Part shown: positions 1-6,821 of the stretch, one piece after another
Numbering within the stretch: the first letter of the stretch is position 1
Layout of the letters: every line of letters begins with the position of its first letter
Made by a program: the position numbers and the translations under genes
DNA from: Clostridiales bacterium
GTDB taxonomy: Bacteria > Bacillota > Clostridia > Christensenellales > Borkfalkiaceae
Direction: 5' to 3'
Length of the DNA: 15,602 nt
Assembly (NCBI GenBank): GCA_003538975.1
Contig: DPQQ01000009.1
Coordinates: 1-15,602 of the forward strand
Notes under the pieces: model-generated
Told to the model about the DNA's origin: nothing
What the model saw: the letters and a program-made list of their open reading frames with translations, nothing else
Database searches by the model: none

Positions 1-83
1 TACAAAATTTTCTTCCTATTGTATCTACAGCTTCGATCAGGCTGATCAGGAAGCTGTAGATACAATAGGAAGAAAATTTTGTA
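1..83. repeat. Perfect 34-bp inverted repeat at the window edge (fold-back)
   Basis: Bases 1-34 are the exact reverse complement of bases 50-83, separated by a 15-base spacer (35-49). Read on the minus strand, the right arm and spacer are ordinary amt coding sequence. The left arm simply repeats that stretch backwards and replaces the expected continuation of the gene. An exact long palindrome inside a conserved codon run, at the very end of the sequence, is typical of a fold-back amplification or assembly artefact. A true biological hairpin is much less likely. Confidence 0.9.
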
Positions 84-442
84 CGTTCTGCCATGGCACC
101 AGATACGATAGTAGCGGATGTTGCACAGAATACAGTCTGGAAGATCAGAAATGCCCAGAACGGAACACCGTCAGGAAGCATTGCAGAACCATAATTAGCT
201 TCTGTGGCAATACCGCCAATCTTTCCAAAGAATCCATTACCGGCTCCAAACATGATACCAAATCCGACGATCCAGAAGGTAGGAGTACCAATACAGAAGT
301 CCATAAGGTTTTTCATAATGATGTTACCTGCATTTTTTGCCCTGGTAAAGCCAGTCTCTACCATAGCGAAGCCTGCCTGCATAAAGAAGACAAGTGCGGC
401 ACCTAAAAGTACCCAGATTGTATTTACTGATGAATAGTCCAT
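1..442 (-). CDS. amt: Ammonium transporter Amt, N-terminal part only (cut by fold-back)
   Basis: This is the start of an Amt/MEP/Rh-family channel, an inner-membrane trimer that takes up ammonium. Translation from the ATG at 442 gives family-typical blocks: a first membrane helix (about residues 8-30), the ETGFTRAKNAGNIIMKNLMDF block (about residues 28-48), then further hydrophobic segments and an AMAERTKF motif near residue 117. The start is supported by GAGAGG a few bases upstream. Codons 1-136 (442 down to 35) look genuine. The residues encoded by 34-1 (beginning EAVDTIG) are the reversed copy and not Amt. Full-length family members have roughly 400 or more residues, so most of the gene is absent. 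It lies downstream of glutamine synthetase in the same direction, a common nitrogen-assimilation pairing. No good promoter was seen in the 60 bases before it, so expression probably depends on readthrough of the terminator at 488-543. Confidence 0.9.
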   Translation of the reverse strand, partial: MDYSSVNTIWVLLGAALVFFMQAGFAMVETGFTRAKNAGNIIMKNLMDFCIGTPTFWIVGFGIMFGAGNGFFGKIGGIATEANYGSAMLPDGVPFWAFLIFQTVFCATSATIVSGAMAERTKFSSYCIYSFLISLIEAVDTIGRKFC

Positions 443-487
443 AAAGTTACCTCTCTTTCCCTTAAAAAGTTTAGCAGTTTAACAGTT

Positions 488-543
488 TCTTAAAATAAAA
501 TTGAAAAGGCACGGGAATGATGAAAAATCATTCTCGCGCCTTT
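488..543 (-). terminator. Intrinsic terminator or attenuator between glnN and amt
   Basis: On the minus strand a 17-position stem (543-527 with 521-505, one G-U pair and one mismatch) encloses a 5-base loop and is followed by a U-rich tract (504-488). It lies 150 bases after the glnN stop and about 45 bases before the amt start. It may therefore end the glnN message and also control entry into amt. Confidence 0.75.
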
Positions 544-639
544 ACGAATCAAATGTATATGTAAAACAGGGGATGTCTCGTATCGTGTGATTAATGGATG
601 AGGAAATCGATAATGAATTATGAAGTAGTTCATGTTCAT
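490..639 (-). CDS. Possible 49-residue leader ORF overlapping the terminator
   Basis: A minus-strand ATG at 639 opens a 49-codon frame starting MNMNYFIIHYRFPHPL and ending with TAA at 492-490, inside the U-tract of the terminator. A GGGGGA sequence sits 7 bases before the ATG as a plausible ribosome site. That site is also one side of the long stem 561-577/643-660. No homologue is recognised, and the frame is rich in His, Ile and Arg. Its interest is positional: a ribosome translating it would run through the terminator hairpin. A frame of this length can occur by chance, so this is tentative. Confidence 0.3.
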   Translation of the reverse strand: MNMNYFIIHYRFPHPLITRYETSPVLHIHLIRKGARMIFHHSRAFSILF

Positions 640-660
640 AATGACATCCCCCGGTTTTAC
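561..660 (-). promoter_or_regulatory. Long-range stem in the glnN-amt intergenic RNA
   Basis: Bases 561-577 pair with 643-660: GTAAAAC and GGGATGTC blocks on one side match GACATCCC and GTTTTAC on the other, with about two unmatched positions. They enclose some 65 bases, within which a 7-bp TTATGAA/TTCATAA hairpin is visible on the minus strand. It precedes the terminator at 488-543. The arrangement looks like a regulatory leader for amt. It matches no riboswitch class that I recognise, and I do not see the paired hexaloops expected of an ANTAR target. Confidence 0.5.
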
Positions 661-692
661 CATTGTGAAATTATCAATGTATTCTCTTATTC

Positions 693-2801
693 TCAGTCAG
701 AGATGGAGAATAACAGTTTGCCATAGGTTGGATATGGAAGAATAGAATCAGGAATGAGTGCTTCAGCTGCATCCGCAGAAACACGAACTTTTTCCATATC
801 GGTAAGAACAACGCTCTGGTAGAGTTTTGCACTCTTGAGAAGATCTTTGTCAACCTCATATTCTGCCATTGCAGTATCTGCCTTCAGTGTTTCCAGATCT
901 TTGGTCATTGTTTCGGCAAGCTCAGTCAGTCTGGACAGAAGAGATGCTTCTGCGGATACAGAGATACCCGGAACAACAGATTTCTTGAGAGATGCTGTCT
1001 GAGCAAGTTTTTCCATATATGTAGTAATACTTGGAAGAAGATCTTTCTGAATGATCTCAACCAGTGTATTTGCTTCAATGTGAAGAGTTTTTACATAGTT
1101 TTCCATTTTGATCTCATAACGGGAATGCAGCTCTGCGTCTGTGAAAATATGATGGCTTGTAAGAAGTTTTTCATTCTTTTCATCGATGAAGTGCGGCAGT
1201 GCATCCGGTGTGGATACCAGATTATAAAGACCACGTTTTTTGGCTTCTTCCAGCCATTCATCGGTATAACCGTTTCCATTGAAGATAACACGTTTGTGGT
1301 CGATGATTGTCTGTTTCAGTAATTCATGTACGGCAGATTCCATTTCATCTGCAGGAACATCTTTCAGTTTCTCATAGAACTGACGCAGAGATTCTGCAAC
1401 GGCTGTGTTGAGAATGATGTTCGGGTTTGCAACAGAAGAAGAAGAACCGAGCATACGGAATTCGAATTTGTTTCCGGTAAATGCAAATGGTGAAGTACGG
1501 TTTCTGTCTGTATTGTCTTTTACAAAGTGAGGAAGTACTTTTGCACCGATATCCATCTGAACAGCACTGTGTCCAACGAAGAATTCATCGTTTTCAATGG
1601 CTTTGAGGACTTCTGTCAGTTCATCTCCCAGAAAGATAGAAACAACTGCCGGCGGAGCCTCGTTAGCACCAAGACGATGATCGTTTCCTGCACTTGCAAC
1701 AGAAATACGGAGCAGATCTGCATAATCATCAACTGCTTTAATAACAGCTACAAGAAATACCAGGAACTGTGTGTTCTCAGCAGGTGTTTTACCAGGATCA
1801 AGAAGGTTGACACCGGTATCTGTACTCATGGACCAGTTGTTGTGTTTACCACTTCCGTTGATACCTTCAAATGGTTTTTCATGAAGCAGGCATACCATAT
1901 TATGCTTGGCAGCGACTTTTTTCATGATTTCCATTGTCAGCTGGTTATGATCGACTGCAACGTTTGTTGTATCAAATACTGGAGCCAGCTCATGCTGAGC
2001 AGGAGCAACTTCATTATGTTTTGTTTTGGCCGGAATTCCAAGTTTCCAGAGCTCTTCATCAAGATCATGCATATAAGCAGATACACGAGGCTTCAGAGTT
2101 CCGAAATAATGATCTTCCATTTCCTGGCCTTTTGGAGCCGGAGCACCGATCAGTGTACGTCCACAGAAGATCAGGTCTTTTCTCTTATTATAAAGATCTT
2201 TGTCTACCAAAAAGTATTCCTGTTCAGGACCTACGGTTGTGTTGATATGTTTGACTTCGGTATTTCCGAGAAGACGAAGAATCTTCACTGCTTCTTTATT
2301 CAGAGTATCCATGGAACGAAGAAGAGGTGTTTTCTTATCCAGTGCCTCGCCACTGTAAGAACAGAATGCTGTCGGGATATAAAGTGTACGGTCTTTAATA
2401 AATGCCGGTGAAGTAGGATCCCATGCAGTATATCCTCTTGCTTCGAATGTGGCACGAAGACCGCCTGATGGGAAGCTGGATGCATCTGGTTCACCTTTTA
2501 CAAGTTCTTTACCGGAAAAATCCATAATAACCTGACCATCAACAGTAGGAGAAATGAAACTATCATGTTTTTCTGCTGTAAAGTTAGTCATTGGCTGGAA
2601 CCAGTGAGTATAATGAGTCGCGCCGTTTTCCACAGCCCAGTCTTTCATGGCTTTGGCGACTACGTTTGCCGTTTCTAATCCGAGACGTTTGCCGTTTTCG
2701 ATGGCTTCTAAAACTTCTTTGTAAGTTTCTCTCGGAAGTCTTGCTTTCATTACGGCGTCGTTAAAAACTTTACTGCCGAATAAGTCTTTTATTGTGTCCA
2801 C
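693..2801 (-). CDS. glnN: Type III glutamine synthetase (GSIII), probably chimeric sequence
   Basis: This cytoplasmic enzyme makes glutamine from glutamate, ammonia and ATP. At 702 residues it has the length of the large GSIII class rather than GSI (about 450). Visible family blocks are HWFQPMTNFTAEKHDSF (about residues 67-83), FPSGGLRATFEARGY (about 109-123), GPEQEYFLVD, KTKHNEVAPAQHELAPVFD, and a conserved segment containing GINGSGKHNNWSM. Translation starts at GTG (2801-2799), supported by AGGAGA seven bases upstream. The gene is divergent from pyrG and has its own promoter at 2873-2901. Oddity: codons 2-63 use only GAC for Asp (4 of 4) and mostly GGC for Gly. After about codon 75 the gene switches to GAT, CCA, GGT and GCA. 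The product is a complete, plausible GSIII, but the DNA seems to come from two sources joined at the conserved HWFQPMT region. Family identification is firm; integrity as a single natural gene is doubtful. Confidence 0.95.
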   Translation of the reverse strand: MDTIKDLFGSKVFNDAVMKARLPRETYKEVLEAIENGKRLGLETANVVAKAMKDWAVENGATHYTHWFQPMTNFTAEKHDSFISPTVDGQVIMDFSGKELVKGEPDASSFPSGGLRATFEARGYTAWDPTSPAFIKDRTLYIPTAFCSYSGEALDKKTPLLRSMDTLNKEAVKILRLLGNTEVKHINTTVGPEQEYFLVDKDLYNKRKDLIFCGRTLIGAPAPKGQEMEDHYFGTLKPRVSAYMHDLDEELWKLGIPAKTKHNEVAPAQHELAPVFDTTNVAVDHNQLTMEIMKKVAAKHNMVCLLHEKPFEGINGSGKHNNWSMSTDTGVNLLDPGKTPAENTQFLVFLVAVIKAVDDYADLLRISVASAGNDHRLGANEAPPAVVSIFLGDELTEVLKAIENDEFFVGHSAVQMDIGAKVLPHFVKDNTDRNRTSPFAFTGNKFEFRMLGSSSSVANPNIILNTAVAESLRQFYEKLKDVPADEMESAVHELLKQTIIDHKRVIFNGNGYTDEWLEEAKKRGLYNLVSTPDALPHFIDEKNEKLLTSHHIFTDAELHSRYEIKMENYVKTLHIEANTLVEIIQKDLLPSITTYMEKLAQTASLKKSVVPGISVSAEASLLSRLTELAETMTKDLETLKADTAMAEYEVDKDLLKSAKLYQSVVLTDMEKVRVSADAAEALIPDSILPYPTYGKLLFSISD

Positions 2802-2832
2802 TTTCGTATCTCCTTTGTATTTTTATGAATCG

Positions 2833-2857
2833 GTAAATCGCCTTCCGGCAAATTTAC
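2833..2857 (-). promoter_or_regulatory. Hairpin in the glnN 5' untranslated region
   Basis: The minus-strand RNA forms GUAAAU/AUUUAC, a small asymmetric internal loop, then GCC/GGC closed by a GGAA tetraloop of the GNRA kind. It lies between the predicted transcription start (about 2866) and the ribosome site. It has no U-tract, so it is not a terminator. It could stabilise the message or affect translation; no known family is recognised. Confidence 0.5.
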
Positions 2858-2872
2858 AAAAATTATGGCGTA

Positions 2873-2901
2873 ATTTTAACGCAAAGAGTATCTGTTGTCA
2901 A
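2873..2901 (-). promoter_or_regulatory. Sigma-A type promoter of glnN
   Basis: On the minus strand a consensus TTGACA (2901-2896) is followed after 17 bases by TAAAAT (2878-2873). This places the start near 2866 and gives a leader of about 65 bases. The promoter belongs to the right-hand sequence type, so the main genome does have its own GSIII gene at this place. Confidence 0.8.
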
Positions 2902-3171
2902 CGGTTTTTATATAAAAAATTTTAAAAACGCCAAAATTTTTCCGCTTGAAAAAACAGCCGCTTCGCGTACGCGCAAAACAATATTTTCGCATTTGTTTTC
3001 CGCCGTTCGGTCATAATATGGATATTGCCGGAAAAACGAACCGCAGAAATTTTTACTTTGACGGCTACTTATGATAAAAAACGGTTTGCTTCTTAAAATA
3101 AGCGGGAAGAGAAGTCGGTATAGGCAGAACGAAAAAAATTTTAAAATCGCAAAAAAATTTTTAAAAACCCC
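2902..3171. other. Non-coding spacer between divergent glnN and pyrG promoters
   Basis: These 270 bases lie between the two promoters. They are AT-rich, with many A and T runs (for example around 2920-2940 and 3132-3166). No gene, RNA family or convincing repeat was seen. Confidence 0.6.
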
Positions 3172-3201
3172 TTGACACGGAAATTAAGCATAGTGTATAA
3201 T
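3172..3201 (+). promoter_or_regulatory. Sigma-A type promoter of pyrG
   Basis: Perfect TTGACA (3172-3177) and TATAAT (3196-3201) with an 18-base spacer, preceded by an A/T-rich stretch that may act as an UP element. Transcription would start near 3208, leaving a leader of about 160 bases before pyrG. Confidence 0.88.
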
Positions 3202-3214
3202 TTCCCCGTTAAAA

Positions 3215-3267
3215 AAGGGCAGGGACTTCGTCTATTTTACGGGGCACCATCGCCCTTATTTTCTTTT
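3215..3267 (+). terminator. Candidate attenuator in the pyrG leader
   Basis: AAGGGC (3215-3220) pairs with GCCCTT (3252-3257), followed by the U-rich tract ATTTTCTTTT (3258-3267). The 31-base loop contains a small GAC/GTC hairpin and ACGGGG (3239-3244), which could instead pair with CCCCGT at 3204-3209. It begins only a few bases after the predicted start. In Bacillus subtilis pyrG is controlled by a leader terminator linked to CTP level, so an attenuator here would make sense. The stem is short for a terminator. Confidence 0.45.
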
Positions 3268-3370
3268 AAGTGATAAAACAGCGTGTTTTTTGCTTAAAAA
3301 TCGGTAAAAAATAAGCATTTTTACAAAATTTTCATAAATAAAAGATATAAAATACAGGAAGGAGAACCAT

Positions 3371-5023
3371 ATGAAGAAGTACATTTTCGTAACAGGCGGG
3401 GTTGTTTCGGGACTCGGTAAAGGAATAACGGCTGCGTCGCTCGGCAGACTGTTAAAAGCAAGGGGACTTAAAGTCGCCGCGCAGAAACTCGATCCGTACA
3501 TAAACGTAGATCCCGGCACGATGAGTCCGTATCAGCACGGTGAAGTTTTCGTGACCGAAGACGGAGCCGAAACAGATCTCGATCTCGGACATTACGAGAG
3601 ATTCATAGACGAAAATCTTAACAGATTCTCCAACCTTACCACCGGTAAAGTTTATTGGAACGTACTTAACAAAGAACGCCGCGGCGAATATCTCGGCTCG
3701 ACCGTTCAGACCATTCCGCACATCACCAACGAAATCAAAGACTTCGTTTACAGAGTAGGAAGGGAAACCGACGCAGACGTCGTAATAACCGAAATCGGCG
3801 GCACTATCGGCGATATAGAATCGCAGCCGTTTATCGAAGCGGTAAGACAAATCTCGCTGGAAGTAGGAAGAGAAAACAGCCTTTTCATACACGTTACGCT
3901 GGTACCTTTCTTGTCGGGCAGCGACGAACACAAGAGTAAACCCACCCAGCACTCCGTAAAAGAATTGCAGGGCATGGGAATCAACCCGAACATAATCATT
4001 CTAAGATGCGACGAACCGTTGGAAGAGAGTATTTTTAATAAAATCTCGCTTTTCTGTAACGTAAAAAGAGATTGCGTTATCGAAAATATAACTCTCCCCG
4101 TGCTTTACGAAGCCCCTCTTATGCTTGAAAAGAACAACTTTTCGACCGTGGTTTTAAGAGAACTCGGACTGACCGCAAAAAGCCCCGATCTTAAAGAATG
4201 GGAAGAAATGGTTGAAAAGATCAAATCTGCTGAAGAAGAAGTCAGAATTGCTCTCGTAGGCAAATACGTGGCTCTTCACGACGCGTACCTTTCGGTTGCG
4301 GAAGCACTCCGCCATGCCGCTTACGCGCTCGGCAAAAAGGTTAAAATACTCTGGATCGACAGCGAAACGATTACCGAAGAAAACGTAACCGAAGCTCTTA
4401 AAGAAGCGGACGGAATACTCGTTCCCGGCGGGTTCGGTAACCGCGGAGTCGAAGGAAAGATTATTACGTGCAGATACGCGAGAGAGAACAATATTCCGTA
4501 TCTCGGAATCTGTCTCGGTATGCAGGTAGCGGTTATCGAGTACGCGAGAGACGTTTTAGGACTTAAAGACGCCAATTCGGGCGAATTCGATCCGGACAGC
4601 AAGAACAAAGTTATTGACTTTTTGCCCGATCAGAGCGATAATATAAATAAAGGCGGTACGCTTCGTCTCGGCGCGTATCCCTGCAAGGTCGAATTCGGCA
4701 GCAAGCTTTACGAGTGTTATAACGAAGAGATGATATTCGAACGTCATCGTCATCGTTACGAATACAACAACGACTATCGCGAACAGCTCGTGAATGCGGG
4801 ACTTCTCATTGGAGGCACTTCTCCCGACGAGAGAATAGTCGAAACGGTAGAAATAAAAGAAAACGACTACTTTGTCGGCGTGCAGTTCCATCCCGAATTC
4901 AAATCCCGTCCGAATAAACCGCATCCGCTTTTCACCGGACTTATAAGATACGCCGCTTTAAGAAAGGAAAGACTCGAAGGCGTAACCGGAAACGGCGAAA
5001 CTGCGGAAGAAAACGATAAATAA
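3371..5023 (+). CDS. pyrG: CTP synthase
   Basis: This cytoplasmic enzyme converts UTP, glutamine and ATP to CTP, the last step of pyrimidine nucleotide synthesis. The 550 residues match the family length. The N-terminal synthetase domain (about residues 1-270) shows the TGGVVSGLGKG phosphate loop (8-18), DPYINVDPGTMSPYQHGEVF (41-60), TEDGAETDLDLGHYERF and EIGGTIGDIESQPF (141-154). The C-terminal class I glutaminase domain (about 292-535) has GICLGMQ with nucleophile Cys381, and the FHPEFKSRP triad segment with His507 and Glu509. The start is fixed by AAGGAG six bases upstream. It has its own promoter and a possible attenuator. The next gene, purB, follows after 86 bases with only a weak hairpin between, so some co-transcription is likely. 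Confidence 0.98.
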   Translation: MKKYIFVTGGVVSGLGKGITAASLGRLLKARGLKVAAQKLDPYINVDPGTMSPYQHGEVFVTEDGAETDLDLGHYERFIDENLNRFSNLTTGKVYWNVLNKERRGEYLGSTVQTIPHITNEIKDFVYRVGRETDADVVITEIGGTIGDIESQPFIEAVRQISLEVGRENSLFIHVTLVPFLSGSDEHKSKPTQHSVKELQGMGINPNIIILRCDEPLEESIFNKISLFCNVKRDCVIENITLPVLYEAPLMLEKNNFSTVVLRELGLTAKSPDLKEWEEMVEKIKSAEEEVRIALVGKYVALHDAYLSVAEALRHAAYALGKKVKILWIDSETITEENVTEALKEADGILVPGGFGNRGVEGKIITCRYARENNIPYLGICLGMQVAVIEYARDVLGLKDANSGEFDPDSKNKVIDFLPDQSDNINKGGTLRLGAYPCKVEFGSKLYECYNEEMIFERHRHRYEYNNDYREQLVNAGLLIGGTSPDERIVETVEIKENDYFVGVQFHPEFKSRPNKPHPLFTGLIRYAALRKERLEGVTGNGETAEENDK

Positions 5024-5061
5024 GATATATAAAATAATTATATATAGAATACAAACATAAT

Positions 5062-5091
5062 AATAAGGGCGCCTGAAAAGACGCTTTTATT
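5062..5091 (+). terminator. Hairpin between pyrG and purB, weak or partial terminator
   Basis: AATAAGGGCG (5062-5071) pairs with CGCTTTTATT (5082-5091) including two G-U pairs, over a 10-base loop. The U-rich part lies within the stem's 3' side and the hairpin ends just before the purB ribosome site. It may therefore be a leaky terminator or a translational element. Confidence 0.4.
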
Positions 5092-5109
5092 ACGGTAAAG
5101 GAGATATAA

Positions 5110-6543
5110 ATGGCTGAATTTTACGAAAATCCGCTGTGTTTAAGATATGCGAGCGACGAAATGAAAAGAATTTTTTCGTCCGACAAAAAGTTCTCTACCT
5201 GGAGAAAGTTGTGGGTAGCGCTTGCGGAAGCGGAAAAGGAACTCGGCATAAACATAACCGATGAGCAGATAGAAGAAATGAAGGCTCATTTATACGACAT
5301 AGATTACGAAAGGGCGAGATATTACGAAAACATAACCCGTCACGACGTAATGGCTCATATAAAAATTTTTTGCGAAGTTTGCCCGACGGCCGCTCCCATA
5401 GTTCATCTCGGGGCGACCTCGTGCTACGTCGGCGACAATACCGATATAATTTTGCAAAAGGAAGCGCTTTTAAGAATAAAATCGATGCTTCTGACGGCGA
5501 TTTCGGAAACGGCGAAGTTTGCCGAAAAGTATAAAAATCTTCAGACGCTCGCTTATACGCATTTTCAGGCGGCGCAACCCACCACTCTCGGCAAGAGAGC
5601 TACTCTCTGGATTCAGGATCTAATGATGGATCTCGAACGCCTTGACTTTACTCTTGACGGTCTTAAATTTTTCGGCTGTAAAGGAACGACGGGTACGGGC
5701 GCGAGCTTTCTGGAGCTTTTCGAAGGGGATGGCGAAAAGGTCGTAAAACTCGAAAAACTTATAGCCGAAAAAATGGGCTTCGACAAAGTTTACGCGGTAA
5801 GCGGACAGACCTATTCGAGAAAGGTCGATTATTTTACCCTTTCCGTTTTATCTGGCATCGCCCAGTCCGCGCAGAAGTTTTCGAGCGATATAAGACTTTT
5901 ATCGCACCTGAAAGAAGTAGACGAACCGTTCGAATCGGGACAGGTCGGATCTTCGGCTATGGCTTATAAACGCAACCCGATGAGAAGCGAAAGAATGGCA
6001 TCTTTATCGAAATTCATTATAGCCGACGCCATGAACCCGGCGATGACCGCAGGCACGCAGTGGTTCGAAAGAACGCTCGACGACTCGGCCAACAGAAGAA
6101 TATCCATACCCGAGGCGTTTTTGGCTACGGACGGCGTTTTAACCCTTTATATAAACGTTATAAAAGGTCTTACCGTCTATCCGAACGTAATAAAAAAGCA
6201 TCTTGACGAAGAACTTCCGTTTATGGCAACCGAAAATATTCTTATGTACTGCGTAAAGCAGGGCGGCGACAGACAGATGCTTCACGAAGCTATCCGCAAA
6301 CATTCTGTAGCTGCGGGCAAAGCGGTAAAACAGGACGGCGCGAAAAACGATCTTTTAGACAGAATAGCCGCCGATCCGATTTTTAAGCTAAAGAGAAGCG
6401 ATATAGATAAAATTATAGAAGAAAGTAATTTTACCGGCATAGCAAGTAAACAAACCGACGATTATTTAGTTGAAGTTTACAAAGTTTTGGAGTATAATAA
6501 AGATAAGGTAAGCGAGACCGTCGAAGCGAACATAAACGTTTAA
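5110..6543 (+). CDS. purB: Adenylosuccinate lyase
   Basis: This enzyme performs two fumarate-releasing steps in purine synthesis: SAICAR to AICAR, and adenylosuccinate to AMP. The 477 residues and motifs fit the fumarase/aspartase superfamily. RHDVMAH sits at residues 77-83, HLGATSCYVGDN at 99-110 and YTHFQAAQPTT at 149-159 (candidate general acid His151). The signature loop GSSAMAYKRNPMRSE is at 280-294, with catalytic serine among Ser281/Ser282. The start is supported by AAAGGAG six bases upstream. PurA, the enzyme that makes its substrate adenylosuccinate, is encoded next. No strong terminator separates the two genes, though 278 bases lie between them. Confidence 0.97.
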   Translation: MAEFYENPLCLRYASDEMKRIFSSDKKFSTWRKLWVALAEAEKELGINITDEQIEEMKAHLYDIDYERARYYENITRHDVMAHIKIFCEVCPTAAPIVHLGATSCYVGDNTDIILQKEALLRIKSMLLTAISETAKFAEKYKNLQTLAYTHFQAAQPTTLGKRATLWIQDLMMDLERLDFTLDGLKFFGCKGTTGTGASFLELFEGDGEKVVKLEKLIAEKMGFDKVYAVSGQTYSRKVDYFTLSVLSGIAQSAQKFSSDIRLLSHLKEVDEPFESGQVGSSAMAYKRNPMRSERMASLSKFIIADAMNPAMTAGTQWFERTLDDSANRRISIPEAFLATDGVLTLYINVIKGLTVYPNVIKKHLDEELPFMATENILMYCVKQGGDRQMLHEAIRKHSVAAGKAVKQDGAKNDLLDRIAADPIFKLKRSDIDKIIEESNFTGIASKQTDDYLVEVYKVLEYNKDKVSETVEANINV

Positions 6544-6756
6544 GCTCGTTTCGCTAAAAGTTTCGTTATAAAAAGGTTGCGTTTCGGCGATACAGGTATT
6601 ATAAAATATTACCGTAAACGAAAACGCGGCGTAAATTAAGGCTTTAAGCAAGATCCTCGGATCGTTATTTAATTTTTCTTCGGGAAGTCCGGTTTTATAA
6701 AAGTTATAATCGAATTTACGGTTTTTAAGGTCATAAAACGGGATTTTCAAAAGCAA
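6544..6756 (-). pseudogene. Possible decayed coding remnant antisense in the purB-purA spacer
   Basis: On the minus strand an open frame from a TTG at 6756 runs through the spacer and on into the purB 3' end. Its codons resemble local genes and it encodes KLNNDPRILLKALIYAAFS near 6623-6675. That string recalls the N-terminal region of some IS1182-like transposases (pattern x-P-x-x-LLK-x-LIYA). There is no ribosome site, the similarity ends after this block, and the frame overlaps purB. I regard it as a possible remnant only. The rest of the spacer holds nothing else that I recognise. Confidence 0.2.
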
Positions 6757-6821
6757 ACGCTAAATAATATAAGGATAAGGATCATGTTAAAACGATTTAA
6801 AAATATTAAGGAGTTAGAAAC

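Noticed and set aside
204..437. 77-codon plus-strand open frame
   Set aside because: Lies antisense to well-conserved amt codons; the Amt protein explains the open frame.
1527..2411. 294-codon open frame on the plus strand
   Set aside because: It is antisense to the conserved core of GSIII, has a Cys/Phe/Ile-rich composition typical of a shadow frame, and lacks a ribosome site.
3202..3370. Known riboswitch in the pyrG leader
   Set aside because: The ACGGGG string prompted a look at guanidine-type motifs, but the surrounding conserved parts are missing. A plain attenuator fits better.
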